53,688 nt of DNA from DASTPP01 sp035762175 (lineage in GTDB: Bacteria > Myxococcota_A > Polyangia > Polyangiales > Polyangiaceae), in the NCBI GenBank assembly GCA_035762175.1, contig DASTPP010000218.1, positions 1 through 53,688 on the forward strand, in the 5' to 3' direction. Under the pieces are notes generated by a model. That model was not told the origin of the DNA. It did not search any database and saw nothing but the letters and a program-made list of their open reading frames with translations. Positions 9,030-18,815 of this stretch are shown in pieces. Position numbers and translations under genes: made by a program. Position 1 is the stretch's first letter. Every line of letters begins with the position of its first letter.

Positions 9030-9881
9030 GTGCGTTGGCTCACGTTTCAAGGCCCCGACGGCCCCCGCCTCGGGCTCGTGAAGGGGTCGGGCGTCATCGA
9101 CGTCGGCGCCCGGGGCGGCGCGCCGTGGCGGTCGCTACGCGAGGCGCTCGCGGCGGGCGTGCTCGGGCGGGCGGGCGACGAGTTCGGTGCCCTTTCGGCC
9201 GATCTCGAGCTCGCCGGGCTCGAATTCGCCCCCGTCGTGCCCGACCCCGAGAAAATCATCTGCGTGGGGGTCAACTACGAGGGCCACCGCGTCGAGACCG
9301 GGCGCGATCGCACCGAGCACCCCGTGCTCTTCACGCGCTTCGCGAACAGCCAGGTGGGCCACGGGCGGCCCCTCGTGCGGCCGCGCGTCTCGGCGCAGCT
9401 CGACTACGAGGGCGAGCTCGCGGTCGTCATCGGGCGGCGCGGGCGGCACGTGGCGCGGGGCGAGGCCCTCGGGCTGGTCGCCGGCTACGCCTGCTACAAC
9501 GACGCGAGCGTGCGCGACTGGCAACGGCACACCCACCAGTTCACGCCCGGCAAGAACTTCGTCGGCACCGGCGCCTTCGGCCCCTTCCTCGTCGGCGCCG
9601 ACGAGGTGCCCGACCCGGCCGCCCTGCTGCTCACGACGCGCGTCAACGGCGCCGAGGTGCAGCGCGCCTCGACCTCCGAGCTCATCTTCGACGTGCCCGC
9701 GCTCATCGCCTACTGCTCGACCTTCACCGAGCTCGCCCCGGGCGACGTCATCGTCACCGGCACCCCCTCGGGCGTCGGCCATAAGCGCACCCCGCCGCTC
9801 TACTTGAAGGCGGGCGACGTCGTCGAGGTCGAGATCGCGGGCGTCGGGCTCCTGCGAAACCCCGTCGTCGACGAGGCCTGA
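9030..9881 (+). CDS. fumarylacetoacetate hydrolase family protein
   Basis: The 283-residue protein has the FAH C-terminal fold used by fumarylacetoacetases, 2-hydroxyhepta-2,4-diene-dioate isomerases and acylpyruvases. The metal-ligand pattern is visible: DYEGELAVVIG (E127, E129) and CYNDASVRDWQ (D158), followed by the substrate loop FTPGKNFVGTGAFGPFLV and the late block VIVTGTPSGVG. The short N-terminal domain (about 1-70) fits the single-subunit homoprotocatechuate-pathway type. No aromatic-degradation genes are nearby, so the substrate stays open. The next gene on the other strand ends 16 bases beyond this stop. Confidence 0.9.
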   Translation: MRWLTFQGPDGPRLGLVKGSGVIDVGARGGAPWRSLREALAAGVLGRAGDEFGALSADLELAGLEFAPVVPDPEKIICVGVNYEGHRVETGRDRTEHPVLFTRFANSQVGHGRPLVRPRVSAQLDYEGELAVVIGRRGRHVARGEALGLVAGYACYNDASVRDWQRHTHQFTPGKNFVGTGAFGPFLVGADEVPDPAALLLTTRVNGAEVQRASTSELIFDVPALIAYCSTFTELAPGDVIVTGTPSGVGHKRTPPLYLKAGDVVEVEIAGVGLLRNPVVDEA

Positions 9882-9897
9882 GCGGGCGCCGCCTGAA

Positions 9898-10572
9898 TCA
9901 GGCCCCCGGCTCGGGCGGCGTGGGGGCGGCGGGCGGCCCGGGCGGGGGTGCCCCGGGCCGAGCGGGCGGCCTCGCGCCCCAGCTCTCGGCGGCGGCGAGC
10001 GCGGCCGCGGCTTCGGCGTCGCCGGCGGCGGCGAGGCCGCGCAGGTGCTCGAGCGCCACGCGGCGCAGGGGGCGGCGGTGCCAGATCGTCCGGAAGTACG
10101 CGAGCTTGACCCCCGCCGGCACGCGCCCGGCGCAGGCCAGGAGGCGCGCGAGCAGCGCGGCGTCGGGCGCGGGCGGCGCGAGCTGCCGGAAGGCCTTCGC
10201 CGCGGGCCCTGGCTCGGCGAGCAGGGCCTCGCGCAGCCGGCGCTCGGCGCAGGCCCGGTGGGCGAAGTCGTCGCGCAGGTAGCGCCGGTAGCGGCGGAAG
10301 AAGAAGCGGCGCGAGGGGGGCGCGAGCGCGGCCGGATCGCCCGCGCTCGCGAGCGCGGCGGCCGAGCCGGTGCGCTCGAAGAGGCGCAGCGCGACGCGCA
10401 GCTTCTCGTGCCGGGCGCGCCCGGGGGCGCCGAAGGCCCAGAGCCGCTCGCACAGATCGCGGCAGAGCGCCTCGAGCGCCGCCGCCTCGCCCCGGGCCGC
10501 GAGCTCGCGCAGCCGGCGCCAGACGGGCGGGCCCTCGGGCGCGACGTCGTCGAGGCTAAGGCCCACGTGCAC
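9898..10572 (-). CDS. hypothetical protein, 224 aa
   Basis: I recognise no family. The protein is helix-rich and Arg/Ala/Leu-rich (RRFFFRRYRRYLRDDFAHRA around 88-107; VKLAYFRTIWHRRPLRRVAL near 155-174), a look seen in HEAT-like scaffolds. It ends in a Pro/Ala-rich tail of about 25 residues. It probably starts at GTG 10572 or GTG 10566; an ATG at 10577 is out of frame. It is divergent from the DUF218 gene and convergent with the FAH gene. Cytoplasmic location is likely, since there is no signal or membrane segment. Confidence 0.6.
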   Translation of the reverse strand: MHVGLSLDDVAPEGPPVWRRLRELAARGEAAALEALCRDLCERLWAFGAPGRARHEKLRVALRLFERTGSAAALASAGDPAALAPPSRRFFFRRYRRYLRDDFAHRACAERRLREALLAEPGPAAKAFRQLAPPAPDAALLARLLACAGRVPAGVKLAYFRTIWHRRPLRRVALEHLRGLAAAGDAEAAAALAAAESWGARPPARPGAPPPGPPAAPTPPEPGA

Positions 10573-10588
10573 CCCATCGCCGCGGAGC

Positions 10589-10594
10589 TATACC
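10589..10594 (+). promoter_or_regulatory. -10-like TATACC between divergent genes
   Basis: TATACC lies 66 bases before the DUF218 start. On the other strand the same site reads TATAGC, 17 bases from the GTG of the hypothetical gene. It could serve either gene. Confidence 0.4.
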
Positions 10595-10660
10595 CCGCTT
10601 TGCCCCCGGGCACGACCGCTGAGCGGGCGCCGCCCGCGCCGTCCCGGGGTGCGAGCGACC

Positions 10661-12136
10661 ATGACTCTCTCCGAACGCCCCCCGCCGGCCCGCCGCTGGC
10701 GCCCCGCCCTCGGCGCCCTCGGCCTGGGGGCCCTCGCGGCGGCCGCGGCGTTCACCTGCGCCCTCTTCGCCTTCGGCCGCGCCGACCGGGCCGCCCCCTC
10801 CGACGTCATCGTGGTGCTGGGCGCGCGGGCCTACGCCGACGGCCAGCCCTCCGAGGCGCTGCGCGAGCGGGTCGAGACCGCGGCGGCGCTCTTTCACCGG
10901 GGCCTCGGCCGCAAGCTGATGCTGAGCGGTGGGGTCGACGCCTCGGGCGTCAGCGAGCCGCGGGTCATGGCCGAGGTCGCCGCCCGGGCCGGCGTGCCGC
11001 GCGCGGCGATGGTGCTCGACGAGACGGGCGTCAACACCGCGGCGACCGTGCGCGCGGTCGCGCGCGAGGCGCGCCGCGAGGGGTGGCGCTCGGCGCTCTT
11101 CGTCAGCCACGACTACCACCTGGCGCGCGTCGCGTGGCTCGCCCGGCGCGAGGGCGTCGAGGCGACGACCTCGCCCGCGGACGAGGGCGACACGCCCCTG
11201 CGGGGCAAGCCCCTTTACGTCCTGCGCGAGTTCGCGTCGTGGGCCGTGATGCTGAGCGGGACGCGCGGCTGGTTCGAGTTACGCGCCGTCGGCCCCGAGC
11301 TCGCGCTCGGCCCGCAGCCACGCGTGGAAGGGGTCGACGCGAAAGCCGCTCGCCTCCGCCAGCGCGTACGCGCGCTCGGCGACGCGGCGCCGCCGCAGCC
11401 TGGGGTCGAGCGCGGGGCGTTCCTCGACGGGGGCGGCCGGCGGGGCCGCTCCGGCGGCGTCGACGGCCGGCGGGGCCGCTTCGATGACGTCGGTGGCTGT
11501 CGGGGCTGTTTCGATGGCGCCGACGATCGCCGGGGCAGCGTCGACGGCCTCGGGGGGCGGGGCAGCGAGGGGCGGCGCCGACGCCGGCTCCGGCTCGGAC
11601 GCGGCCGCGCGCGGGGCCTCCGCGGTCGGCGCGATCGGGGCGCGGAGCTCGGCGGTCGGCGCGATCGGGGCGGGGCGCTCGGTGGCCGGGGCGCGGAGCT
11701 CGGCGGTCGGGGCGCGGCGCTCGGCGGTCGGGGCGCGGAGCTCGGCGGTCGGGGCGCGGCGCTCGGCGCGGGGCGGCCGGGCGGACGCGACGGCCGCCCA
11801 GAGCACGTCGACCGCGACGAGGGGCGCGAGCGCGGGCTCGTCGCGGCGGCCGCTCGGGGCGGCGTCGCAGGCGACCGCCTGCCACGCCGGCGCGTCGGGC
11901 GCCTTGGCGCGCCGCGTGCGCGCCGCGCGATCGTCGGCGGAGTTGGTCTTGGCCCGACGGCGGGCCGCTTGCTTGCTCGTCTCACGCGTTGCCATTCTCT
12001 TGCCTCCGTGCGAGTCACCCGGCGCGCGCCCCGGCCCCCGCGCGCGACACGGGCCTCGGAGGGCGCGCCGCGTCGCCGGGCGCGCGGGCCGAGCCCGGGG
12101 CGCCCGGGCGTCGTGCCGCCCGTGACGCGCTCGTAG
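10661..12136 (+). CDS. YdcF/SanA-like DUF218 protein with an antisense C-terminal extension
   Basis: The first 215 residues or so are a DUF218 protein: a short basic N-terminus, a membrane anchor (about 15-38), then VIVVLGARAYADG, LMLSGG and the signature LFVSHDYHLARVAWL. Such proteins act at the envelope; SanA affects permeability and a few are peptidoglycan-related. The expected end is near 11310. No stop occurs until 12136, however, and the remaining 280 or so codons are Gly/Arg-rich and entirely antisense to the DUF2934 gene. Either the protein really has this odd tail, or a stop was lost by mutation or sequencing error near 11280. I trust only the DUF218 part. Confidence 0.7.
   Translation: MTLSERPPPARRWRPALGALGLGALAAAAAFTCALFAFGRADRAAPSDVIVVLGARAYADGQPSEALRERVETAAALFHRGLGRKLMLSGGVDASGVSEPRVMAEVAARAGVPRAAMVLDETGVNTAATVRAVAREARREGWRSALFVSHDYHLARVAWLARREGVEATTSPADEGDTPLRGKPLYVLREFASWAVMLSGTRGWFELRAVGPELALGPQPRVEGVDAKAARLRQRVRALGDAAPPQPGVERGAFLDGGGRRGRSGGVDGRRGRFDDVGGCRGCFDGADDRRGSVDGLGGRGSEGRRRRRLRLGRGRARGLRGRRDRGAELGGRRDRGGALGGRGAELGGRGAALGGRGAELGGRGAALGAGRPGGRDGRPEHVDRDEGRERGLVAAAARGGVAGDRLPRRRVGRLGAPRARRAIVGGVGLGPTAGRLLARLTRCHSLASVRVTRRAPRPPRATRASEGAPRRRARGPSPGRPGVVPPVTRS
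11279..11995 (-). CDS. DUF2934 domain protein with long Ala/Pro-rich repeats
   Basis: The 238-residue protein ends in a DUF2934-type domain (RVAERAYALAEASGFRVDPFHAWLRAERE, cited by ends only: RVAERAYALAEA ... FHAWLRAERE, about 202-233). This short module of unknown function is common in soil proteobacteria. The N-terminus is basic (MATRETSKQAARRRAK). The middle (about 74-125) is a degenerate tandem repeat of ERRAPTAELRAPT, 24-bp units in DNA, so it is probably disordered. ATG 11995 follows a GGAGG at 12004-12008. The stop TAA lies exactly where the convergent DUF218 gene would be expected to end. Confidence 0.75.
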   Translation of the reverse strand: MATRETSKQAARRRAKTNSADDRAARTRRAKAPDAPAWQAVACDAAPSGRRDEPALAPLVAVDVLWAAVASARPPRAERRAPTAELRAPTAERRAPTAELRAPATERPAPIAPTAELRAPIAPTAEAPRAAASEPEPASAPPLAAPPPEAVDAAPAIVGAIETAPTATDVIEAAPPAVDAAGAAPPAAPVEERPALDPRLRRRRVAERAYALAEASGFRVDPFHAWLRAERELGADGA

Positions 12137-12394
12137 CCGGCTGCCCTCGAGGTCGCCAAGTTTTCCACCGGGCCGGCGGCGCCCGGGGGCGAGTGGCGGC
12201 GCGGCTTCGGTCGTTCAAAAATGCAGAGCCGTCACCACCTCTTAGGGGGTGGCAGGCGGCCGAGTCCGCGGTAGGATGGGAAGGATAAGGGGCAGTCACG
12301 CACGTAAGGGGCCATGGCGGCGCCTAGGGCCGGGTGGTAGGGTTCCGCTCCCCCGCGGGGGGGTTGGCGCGCGAGCGCGAGGTGGGCAAGGCGG
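11996..12394. other. intergenic region before the NtrC-type regulator (399 bases)
   Basis: I see no gene. It holds the ribosome site of the DUF2934 gene (12004-12008), a 7-bp hairpin with arms CCACCTC (12235-12241) and GGGGTGG (12246-12252), and an AT-richer patch at 12211-12225. Two words, GAGCCGTCACC (12226-12236) and AAGGATAAGGGGCAG (12281-12295), recur almost unchanged upstream of the GltJ-like gene at 16498-16527. There is no convincing sigma-54 promoter. Confidence 0.5.
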
Positions 12395-13759
<1,365 letters not shown>

Positions 13760-13907
13760 CGCCGCCCCGCGGGGGCCGACGTCGCCCCGGCCCCGCGCCC
13801 GCCTGCGCCTCGACCCCGCGCGCGCCCGTCCGCGGCCCGCGCGGGCCGCGGCGCGCCGGCCGGGGGGGTGGGCGGGCGGGCCGAGGGGTGGTAAAGGGCT
13901 CGCCGGC

Positions 13908-15005
13908 TTGCGCACCGATCTCTTCGACTTCCGGCTGCCCGAAGACCTCATCGCCTCGCGGCCCGCGCCCCGGCGCGACGGCGCGCGGCTGCTCGACGTC
14001 GGGCCCGCGGGGCTCGCCGACCGCGCCGTCGCCGAGCTGCCCGAGCTGCTCGAGCCGGGCGCGCTCGTGGTGGTCAACGACACGAAGGTCATCCCCGCGA
14101 GGCTGCTCGGCCACAAGGCCCAGAGCGGGGGCAAGGTCGAGCTCTTGCTCGTGCGGCGGGTCGAGGCGCGCGAGGGCGAGGGGGGGCGCAAGGTCGAGCG
14201 CTGGCGGGCGATGGGCAAGTCGTCGAAGCCGCTGCGCATGCCGCTCGAGGTGCGGTTCGACGCGGGCGGCGAGCTCGAGGCGTGCGTGCTCGGGCGGGCC
14301 GACGACGGGCTGCTCGAGGTCGAGCTGCGGGCCCGGCCGGGCGCCTCGGTCGAAGAGCTGGTCGGGCGGCTCGGGCGCGTGCCGCTGCCGCCCTACCTCG
14401 GCCGCGACGACGAGCCCGAAGACCGCGAGCGCTACCAGACCGTGTACGCGCGCGTGCCGGGCGCGGTCGCGGCGCCGACGGCGGGGCTGCACCTGAGCGA
14501 GGCGCTGCTCGGGCGGCTGGCGGTGCGGGGGGTCGGGCTGACGACGGTGACGCTGCACGTGGGGCCGGGCACCTTCGTGCCCGTGACGGCCGACGACCTC
14601 GACGCGCACCCGATGCACGAAGAGTGGTACGAGGTCTCGCGCACGGCGGCGGCCGCGATCGACGAGGCGCGCGGCCGCGGCGCCCCCGTCGTGGCGGTGG
14701 GCACGACGGTGGTGCGCGCGCTCGAGTCGGCCGCCGACCCGGCGCGGCCCGGCGGCGTGCGGCCCGGGCGGGGCTCGACGCGGCTCTTGATCCAGCCGGG
14801 GTACGAGTTCCGCGTGGTCGACGCGCTCCTGACCAACTTCCACTTGCCGCGCTCGACGCTGCTCTCGCTCGTCGCCGCCTTCGCGGGCCGCTCGCGCGTG
14901 CTCGCCGCGTACGAGCACGCGGTGCGCGAGCGCTACCGCTTCTACTCGTACGGCGACGCGATGCTCCTGCGCGAGCGGGCGCCCGCGGCGGAGGCCGCGT
15001 CGTGA
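13908..15005 (+). CDS. queA: S-adenosylmethionine:tRNA ribosyltransferase-isomerase
   Basis: QueA transfers and isomerises the ribosyl part of SAM onto 7-aminomethyl-7-deazaguanine in tRNA, forming epoxyqueuosine at the wobble base. The 365-residue protein has the family pattern: N-terminal FDFRLPEDLIASRPAPRRD, then VVVNDTKVIPARLLG, PLPPYLGRDDEPEDRERYQTVYA, VAAPTAGLHLSE, and the C-terminal NFHLPRSTLLSLVAAFAGR. It starts with TTG at 13908; no ATG or GTG fits the N-terminus. The stop overlaps the tgt start by 4 bases (GTGA), so queA and tgt are translationally coupled. Confidence 0.95.
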   Translation: MRTDLFDFRLPEDLIASRPAPRRDGARLLDVGPAGLADRAVAELPELLEPGALVVVNDTKVIPARLLGHKAQSGGKVELLLVRRVEAREGEGGRKVERWRAMGKSSKPLRMPLEVRFDAGGELEACVLGRADDGLLEVELRARPGASVEELVGRLGRVPLPPYLGRDDEPEDRERYQTVYARVPGAVAAPTAGLHLSEALLGRLAVRGVGLTTVTLHVGPGTFVPVTADDLDAHPMHEEWYEVSRTAAAAIDEARGRGAPVVAVGTTVVRALESAADPARPGGVRPGRGSTRLLIQPGYEFRVVDALLTNFHLPRSTLLSLVAAFAGRSRVLAAYEHAVRERYRFYSYGDAMLLRERAPAAEAAS

Positions 15006-16168
15006 GGCCGCCGACGCCCGGCTACGCCTTCCGGGTCGAGGCGCGCGCGGGCGCGGCGCGCGCGGGCGTGCTCGCGACGCCGCACGGCGAGGTGCCGACG
15101 CCCACCTTCATGCCCGTCGGCACCCAGGGCAGCGTCAAGACGCTGACGCCGGGCGAGGTGGCCGCGACGGGCGCGCGCGTCGTGCTCGGCAACACCTACC
15201 ACCTGTGGCTGCGCCCGGGCCCCGAGGCCGTCGCGGCGCACGCGGGCCTGCACGGCTTCGCGCGCTGGCCGCACGCCATGCTGACCGACTCGGGGGGCTT
15301 CCAGGCCTTCTCGCTCGCCAAGCTGCGCCGGGAGGACGAAGACGGCTTCGCCTTCCGCTCGCACCTCGACGGCGCGCTCAAGCGGCTGAGCCCCGAAGAG
15401 TCGATGCGGGCGCAGGGGCTGCTCGGCGCCGACGTGGCGATGCAGCTCGACGTCTGCCCGCCGGGCGACGCGCCGCGGTCCGAGCTCGAGCGCGCGGTCG
15501 CGCGCACCACGCGCTGGGCGCGCCGGTGCCTCGCCGCCAAGCGGCCCGACCAGGCGCTCTTCGGCATCGTGCAGGGCGGCACCGACGTCGCCCTGCGGCG
15601 CGCGCACGCCGACGAGCTCGGGGCGATGCCCTTCGACGGGCTGGCGCTCGGGGGCTTCTCGGTCGGCGAGCCGGTCGCGAGCATGCACGAGGCGGTGGCC
15701 GAGGTGGCGGGCGCGCTCGACCCCGAGCGGCCGCGCTACCTGATGGGCGTCGGCACGCCGGCCGACCTCGTGGTCGGCGTCGCCGCGGGCGTCGACATGT
15801 TCGACTGCGTGATGCCCACCCGCAACGCGCGCAACGGCCAGGCCTTCTTGCGCACGGGCCGCGTGGTGCTCAAGCAGGCGCGCTACCGCGACGACCTGGG
15901 CCCGCTCGACCCCGAGTGCGAGTGCCCCTGCTGCACGGGCGGCTACACCCGCGCGTACCTGCGGCACCTCTTCATGGCCGGCGAGCTGCTCGTCTTGCGC
16001 CTGCTCAGCCAGCACAACCTTTGGCTCTACGGCCGCCTGATGCGCGAGGCCCGGCGGGCCATCGTCGAGGGGTCGTGGGCGGCGTTCGCGGCGCGCTGGT
16101 CGGCGGCGCCCGGGGGCCCCGGCGGGGGGCGCGCGCCGGGCGAAGGGGTCTGCAATTCTACGCCCTGA
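15002..16168 (+). CDS. tgt: queuine tRNA-guanine transglycosylase
   Basis: Tgt exchanges guanine 34 for preQ1 in tRNAs for Asp, Asn, His and Tyr; QueA acts on the product. The 388-residue enzyme shows the general-acid site TDSGGFQ (D96), the nucleophile in FDCVMPTRNARNG (D268), and zinc ligands C306, C308, C311 and H322 in CECPCC...RHLF. The GTG start at 15002 overlaps the queA stop. The last 20 residues are a Gly/Pro-rich tail. It is the second gene of a queA-tgt operon; preQ1 synthesis genes are not in the window. Confidence 0.96.
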   Translation: MRPPTPGYAFRVEARAGAARAGVLATPHGEVPTPTFMPVGTQGSVKTLTPGEVAATGARVVLGNTYHLWLRPGPEAVAAHAGLHGFARWPHAMLTDSGGFQAFSLAKLRREDEDGFAFRSHLDGALKRLSPEESMRAQGLLGADVAMQLDVCPPGDAPRSELERAVARTTRWARRCLAAKRPDQALFGIVQGGTDVALRRAHADELGAMPFDGLALGGFSVGEPVASMHEAVAEVAGALDPERPRYLMGVGTPADLVVGVAAGVDMFDCVMPTRNARNGQAFLRTGRVVLKQARYRDDLGPLDPECECPCCTGGYTRAYLRHLFMAGELLVLRLLSQHNLWLYGRLMREARRAIVEGSWAAFAARWSAAPGGPGGGRAPGEGVCNSTP

Positions 16169-16383
16169 ATGCAAAGGCGCGCCGCCGACCTCGCGCACCG
16201 CCGGCGCGGGGGGCGTGCGGGCGTGGTTTGGCGAGGCGGGGTTGGCGCGGTTTCGGGCCGCGTGGGCGCTCGCCGCGGCGTCGTTTCGGGGCCCGGGCGG
16301 CCGCGAGGCGCCAGAAGCTAGCGCTTTCGTTCGGGTTGCGAGAAGCTTTCAGCCGGGCGTTGCGTACGATAAGGGAGGCGTCG

Positions 16384-16473
16384 ATGCGACACGACTCCGA
16401 TTTCGGGGCCGAAGTAGCCGGGCTTAGCGATCGGCCCTTGCCCTCGGTTGGACCACGGGAGCAGGCCCGGTGA
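16384..16473 (+). CDS. candidate small ORF, 29 aa
   Basis: An ATG 5 bases after a strong GGGAGG (16373-16378) opens a 29-codon frame, MRHDSDFGAEVAGLSDRPLP and nine more residues. TACGAT at 16365-16370 resembles a -10, but it is too close for the ribosome site to be transcribed from it. It lies about 110 bases before the GltJ-like gene, so it could be an upstream leader peptide or chance. No homolog is known to me. Confidence 0.25.
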   Translation: MRHDSDFGAEVAGLSDRPLPSVGPREQAR

Positions 16474-16490
16474 AGCGGGGCCTGACGCAT

Positions 16491-16519
16491 TTGACGCGAG
16501 CCGTCACCCCCGCAAGGAT
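16491..16519 (+). promoter_or_regulatory. candidate promoter of the GltJ-like gene
   Basis: TTGACG (16491-16496) and AAGGAT (16514-16519) are separated by 17 bases, about 65 bases before the ATG. The -35 is good and the -10 weak. The -10 region lies in a word shared with the leader at 12281-12295. Confidence 0.4.
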
Positions 16520-16581
16520 AGGGGCAGACTGCGAACGACCTTTCGTTGTAGGCTGAGCCCACCGCGCCAGGCCCCCCTGCC

Positions 16582-18807
16582 ATGAAGTTTCTCTGCGAGA
16601 ACTGCAAAGCAAAGTACCAGATCGCTGACGAGAAGGTGGCGGGCCGCAGCGTCCGCATGAAGTGCCGCAAGTGCCAGCACCTCATCGAAATCCGCTCGTC
16701 GGTGACCGAAACCTCGGCGACGTTGGTGTTTTCGGCCAACCTCTTGCGGGCCGGCGCGAGCGACGCGCCCCCGAGCGTCGCCGCCCCGGGCTTGCACGGC
16801 GTGTCCGAGAGCCCGACCCGGGCCTCGGCGGCGCCGCCGGTCGGGGGCCAGCCGGTCCCGTCGGTCCCGCGCCCGGCGCCCCGCGAGACCAAGCAGTCGT
16901 CGCGCGGGCCCGAGGCCATGGTGCCGACGGGCACGGTGGTGCAGGGGGGGCTCGCGTCGGCATTCCAGCAGGCCGTGGCGGCCGAGGCGAAGGCGGTGAG
17001 CGAGCCGGCGCCGTCGGTCGGCGGCGAGTGGTTCGTGGGCATCAACGGCTCGCCCGTCGGCCCGATCGGCGCCGACGAGCTGCGGGCGCGGGCCAGTTCG
17101 GGGGCGGTGCAAGAAGACTCGCTGGTCTGGCGCGAGGGCTTCAGCGAGTGGGTGCCGCTCGGCACCGTGCCCGAATTGCGTGACATCGCCCGCCTGGTTC
17201 GGGCCGAGCGTTCGCCGCTCTCGTCGCGCGCGGGCGCGCTCATCAGCAAGCTGAACATCGGCCCCCGTTCGGTGCGCCCGCCCTCGACGAGCGGCGGGCA
17301 GGTGGTGCCGCTCTCGTCCCGCGGGGACGCGGGCAAGGCCGGGGGTAACGTCCCGGCGGGCCAGGTGCACGAGACCCTGGCGCTCAGCCCGGGCGCCATG
17401 CCGCTCGTCTTGCCCGGCCTGGGCGGGCTCAACACCCCCGGCAACAACACGGGCGCGCTCGGGCGCAGCCCCACCGGCCCGGCCCCCGCCGCGCCCGCGC
17501 CTTCGGCCCCTCCGCCCTCGCCGCCAGAGCCCGCCATGGGCAGCCCCTTCGGTGCGCCCGGCATGGGCGGCCCGGGCATGGGTGGCCCCGGCATGGGTGG
17601 CCCCGGCATGGGCGGCCCGGGTATGGCTGGCCCCGGCATGGGCGCTCCGATGGGTGGTCCGGGCATGGGCGCCCCGATGGGTGCTCCCATGGGTGGCCCC
17701 GGCATGGGTGGCCCCGGCATGGGCGGCCCGGCCTTCGGCATGGGGGCTCCCATGCAAGCGCCTGCGCCCGTCCAGCAGCAGGTGATGCCCTTTCAGCAGC
17801 CCTTCGGCATGGGGGCCCCGGCGGCCCCGCCGGGCTTCGGTCTGCCCCCGCCCCCAGGCTTTCCGGGCAGCATGACGCCCGGCTTCGGGCCGGTCGTCAG
17901 CACCCCGACGCCCCGGCGCAAGGGCGGCATTCCGCTCGCGGGCTGGTTCGCCGTTGCGGCCGCGCTCGGCACGGGCGTGGCCGTGGGGGCCATGGTGTTC
18001 CGCAGCGGCGGCGACGAGAACAGCCAGATGACCACCGACGTCAAGCCCGAGGGCGAGGCCGGCAGCGGCGACTCGGCCAACGGCAGCGGCGAGAGCGCCG
18101 GCTCGGCCACGGCCGAGGCGAACGGGTCGGCGGGCAGCGGCGACTCGGCGGCCGAGGCGGCGGGCGCGGGCGGGGCGGGCGGCGAGGCCGGCGCCGAGGC
18201 GGCGGGCAGCGCCGGCGAGGCCGGTTCGGGCTCGACCGAGAGCGCGGGCGCGGGCGGCGCGAGCGACAGCGCCGCGGGCTCGGGCAACAGCGATAGCGCA
18301 GCCGGCGCGGGCACGGCGGTCGCGGCGGCCACGAACGCCACCCCGACCACGGCCTCCCGCCATGTGGGCGGTCGCCACCCGAAGGGGCACGCCGCCAAGC
18401 CCTCCGGTGGCGGTGAGGCCGCCGCGCCGGTGCAGGTGCCGACGCTCACCGGCACGCCGTCCGGCCCCACCGTCAGCGGGCCCACGGCCCGACCGAGCGG
18501 CGGCGGCGGCGGCGGGCAGCTCACGAGCGAGCAGGTGCAGGGCGTCGTCAACAACGGGCGCGCCGCCATTCGTCGCGCCTGCTGGGAGCCCGCGCTCGCC
18601 GCCAAGGGCGGCGGGGCCAGCTCGACGCGCGTGACCGTGAACATCGCCATCGGGCCCGACGGCAAGGTGCAGCAGGCGTCGGCGTCGGGCGGCGACAACT
18701 TCCCCTCGCTCGGCGGCTGCATCGCGGGCCGCGTCCGCTCGTGGATCTTCCCCTCGTCGGGGGGGACGACGCAGACCACGGCGACGTTCAACTTCGCCGC
18801 GCAGTGA
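16582..18807 (+). CDS. GltJ/AgmX-like gliding motility protein
   Basis: The 741-residue inner-membrane protein has a distinctive order: an MJ0042-type zinc ribbon (C5, C8, C28, C31), a GYF_2 domain at about 149-208 (WFVGINGSPVGPIGADEL...WREGFSEWVPLG), a long Pro/Gly/Met-rich linker with GMGGP repeats (about 327-387), one membrane helix (about 450-473), a periplasmic Gly/Ser/Ala/Glu-rich spacer, and a C-terminal TonB/AgmX-like domain (about 647-741). Its single CW pair (RRACWEPAL) and a later cysteine are typical. This matches M. xanthus GltJ (AgmX) of the Glt gliding machinery, where the cytoplasmic modules bind the MglA switch. No other glt gene is adjacent. Related GYF-TonB proteins exist, so the motility role is inferred. 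Confidence 0.85.
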   Translation: MKFLCENCKAKYQIADEKVAGRSVRMKCRKCQHLIEIRSSVTETSATLVFSANLLRAGASDAPPSVAAPGLHGVSESPTRASAAPPVGGQPVPSVPRPAPRETKQSSRGPEAMVPTGTVVQGGLASAFQQAVAAEAKAVSEPAPSVGGEWFVGINGSPVGPIGADELRARASSGAVQEDSLVWREGFSEWVPLGTVPELRDIARLVRAERSPLSSRAGALISKLNIGPRSVRPPSTSGGQVVPLSSRGDAGKAGGNVPAGQVHETLALSPGAMPLVLPGLGGLNTPGNNTGALGRSPTGPAPAAPAPSAPPPSPPEPAMGSPFGAPGMGGPGMGGPGMGGPGMGGPGMAGPGMGAPMGGPGMGAPMGAPMGGPGMGGPGMGGPAFGMGAPMQAPAPVQQQVMPFQQPFGMGAPAAPPGFGLPPPPGFPGSMTPGFGPVVSTPTPRRKGGIPLAGWFAVAAALGTGVAVGAMVFRSGGDENSQMTTDVKPEGEAGSGDSANGSGESAGSATAEANGSAGSGDSAAEAAGAGGAGGEAGAEAAGSAGEAGSGSTESAGAGGASDSAAGSGNSDSAAGAGTAVAAATNATPTTASRHVGGRHPKGHAAKPSGGGEAAAPVQVPTLTGTPSGPTVSGPTARPSGGGGGGQLTSEQVQGVVNNGRAAIRRACWEPALAAKGGGASSTRVTVNIAIGPDGKVQQASASGGDNFPSLGGCIAGRVRSWIFPSSGGTTQTTATFNFAAQ

Positions 18808-18815
18808 GGCGCTCG

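Larger units (their letters stand above)
16169..16581. other. intergenic region before the GltJ-like gene (413 bases)
   Basis: It is less GC-rich than its neighbours. It contains one small candidate ORF (16384-16473, listed separately) and a candidate promoter at 16491-16519. It also carries GAGCCGTCACC (16498-16508) and AAGGATAGGGGCAG (16514-16527), both shared with the leader of the NtrC-type gene, plus a short inverted repeat AACGA/TCGTT around 16532-16545. A longer open frame at 16215-16427 has no ribosome site, and I leave it out. Confidence 0.5.

Noticed and set aside
12235..12295. Sigma-54 promoter before the NtrC-type gene
   Set aside because: A GG and a GC can be found, but not with the TGGC-N8-TTGC pattern and spacing.
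16215..16427. 70-residue plus-strand ORF after tgt
   Set aside because: It has no ribosome site, its codon use is unlike the neighbours, and it overlaps the better small candidate.
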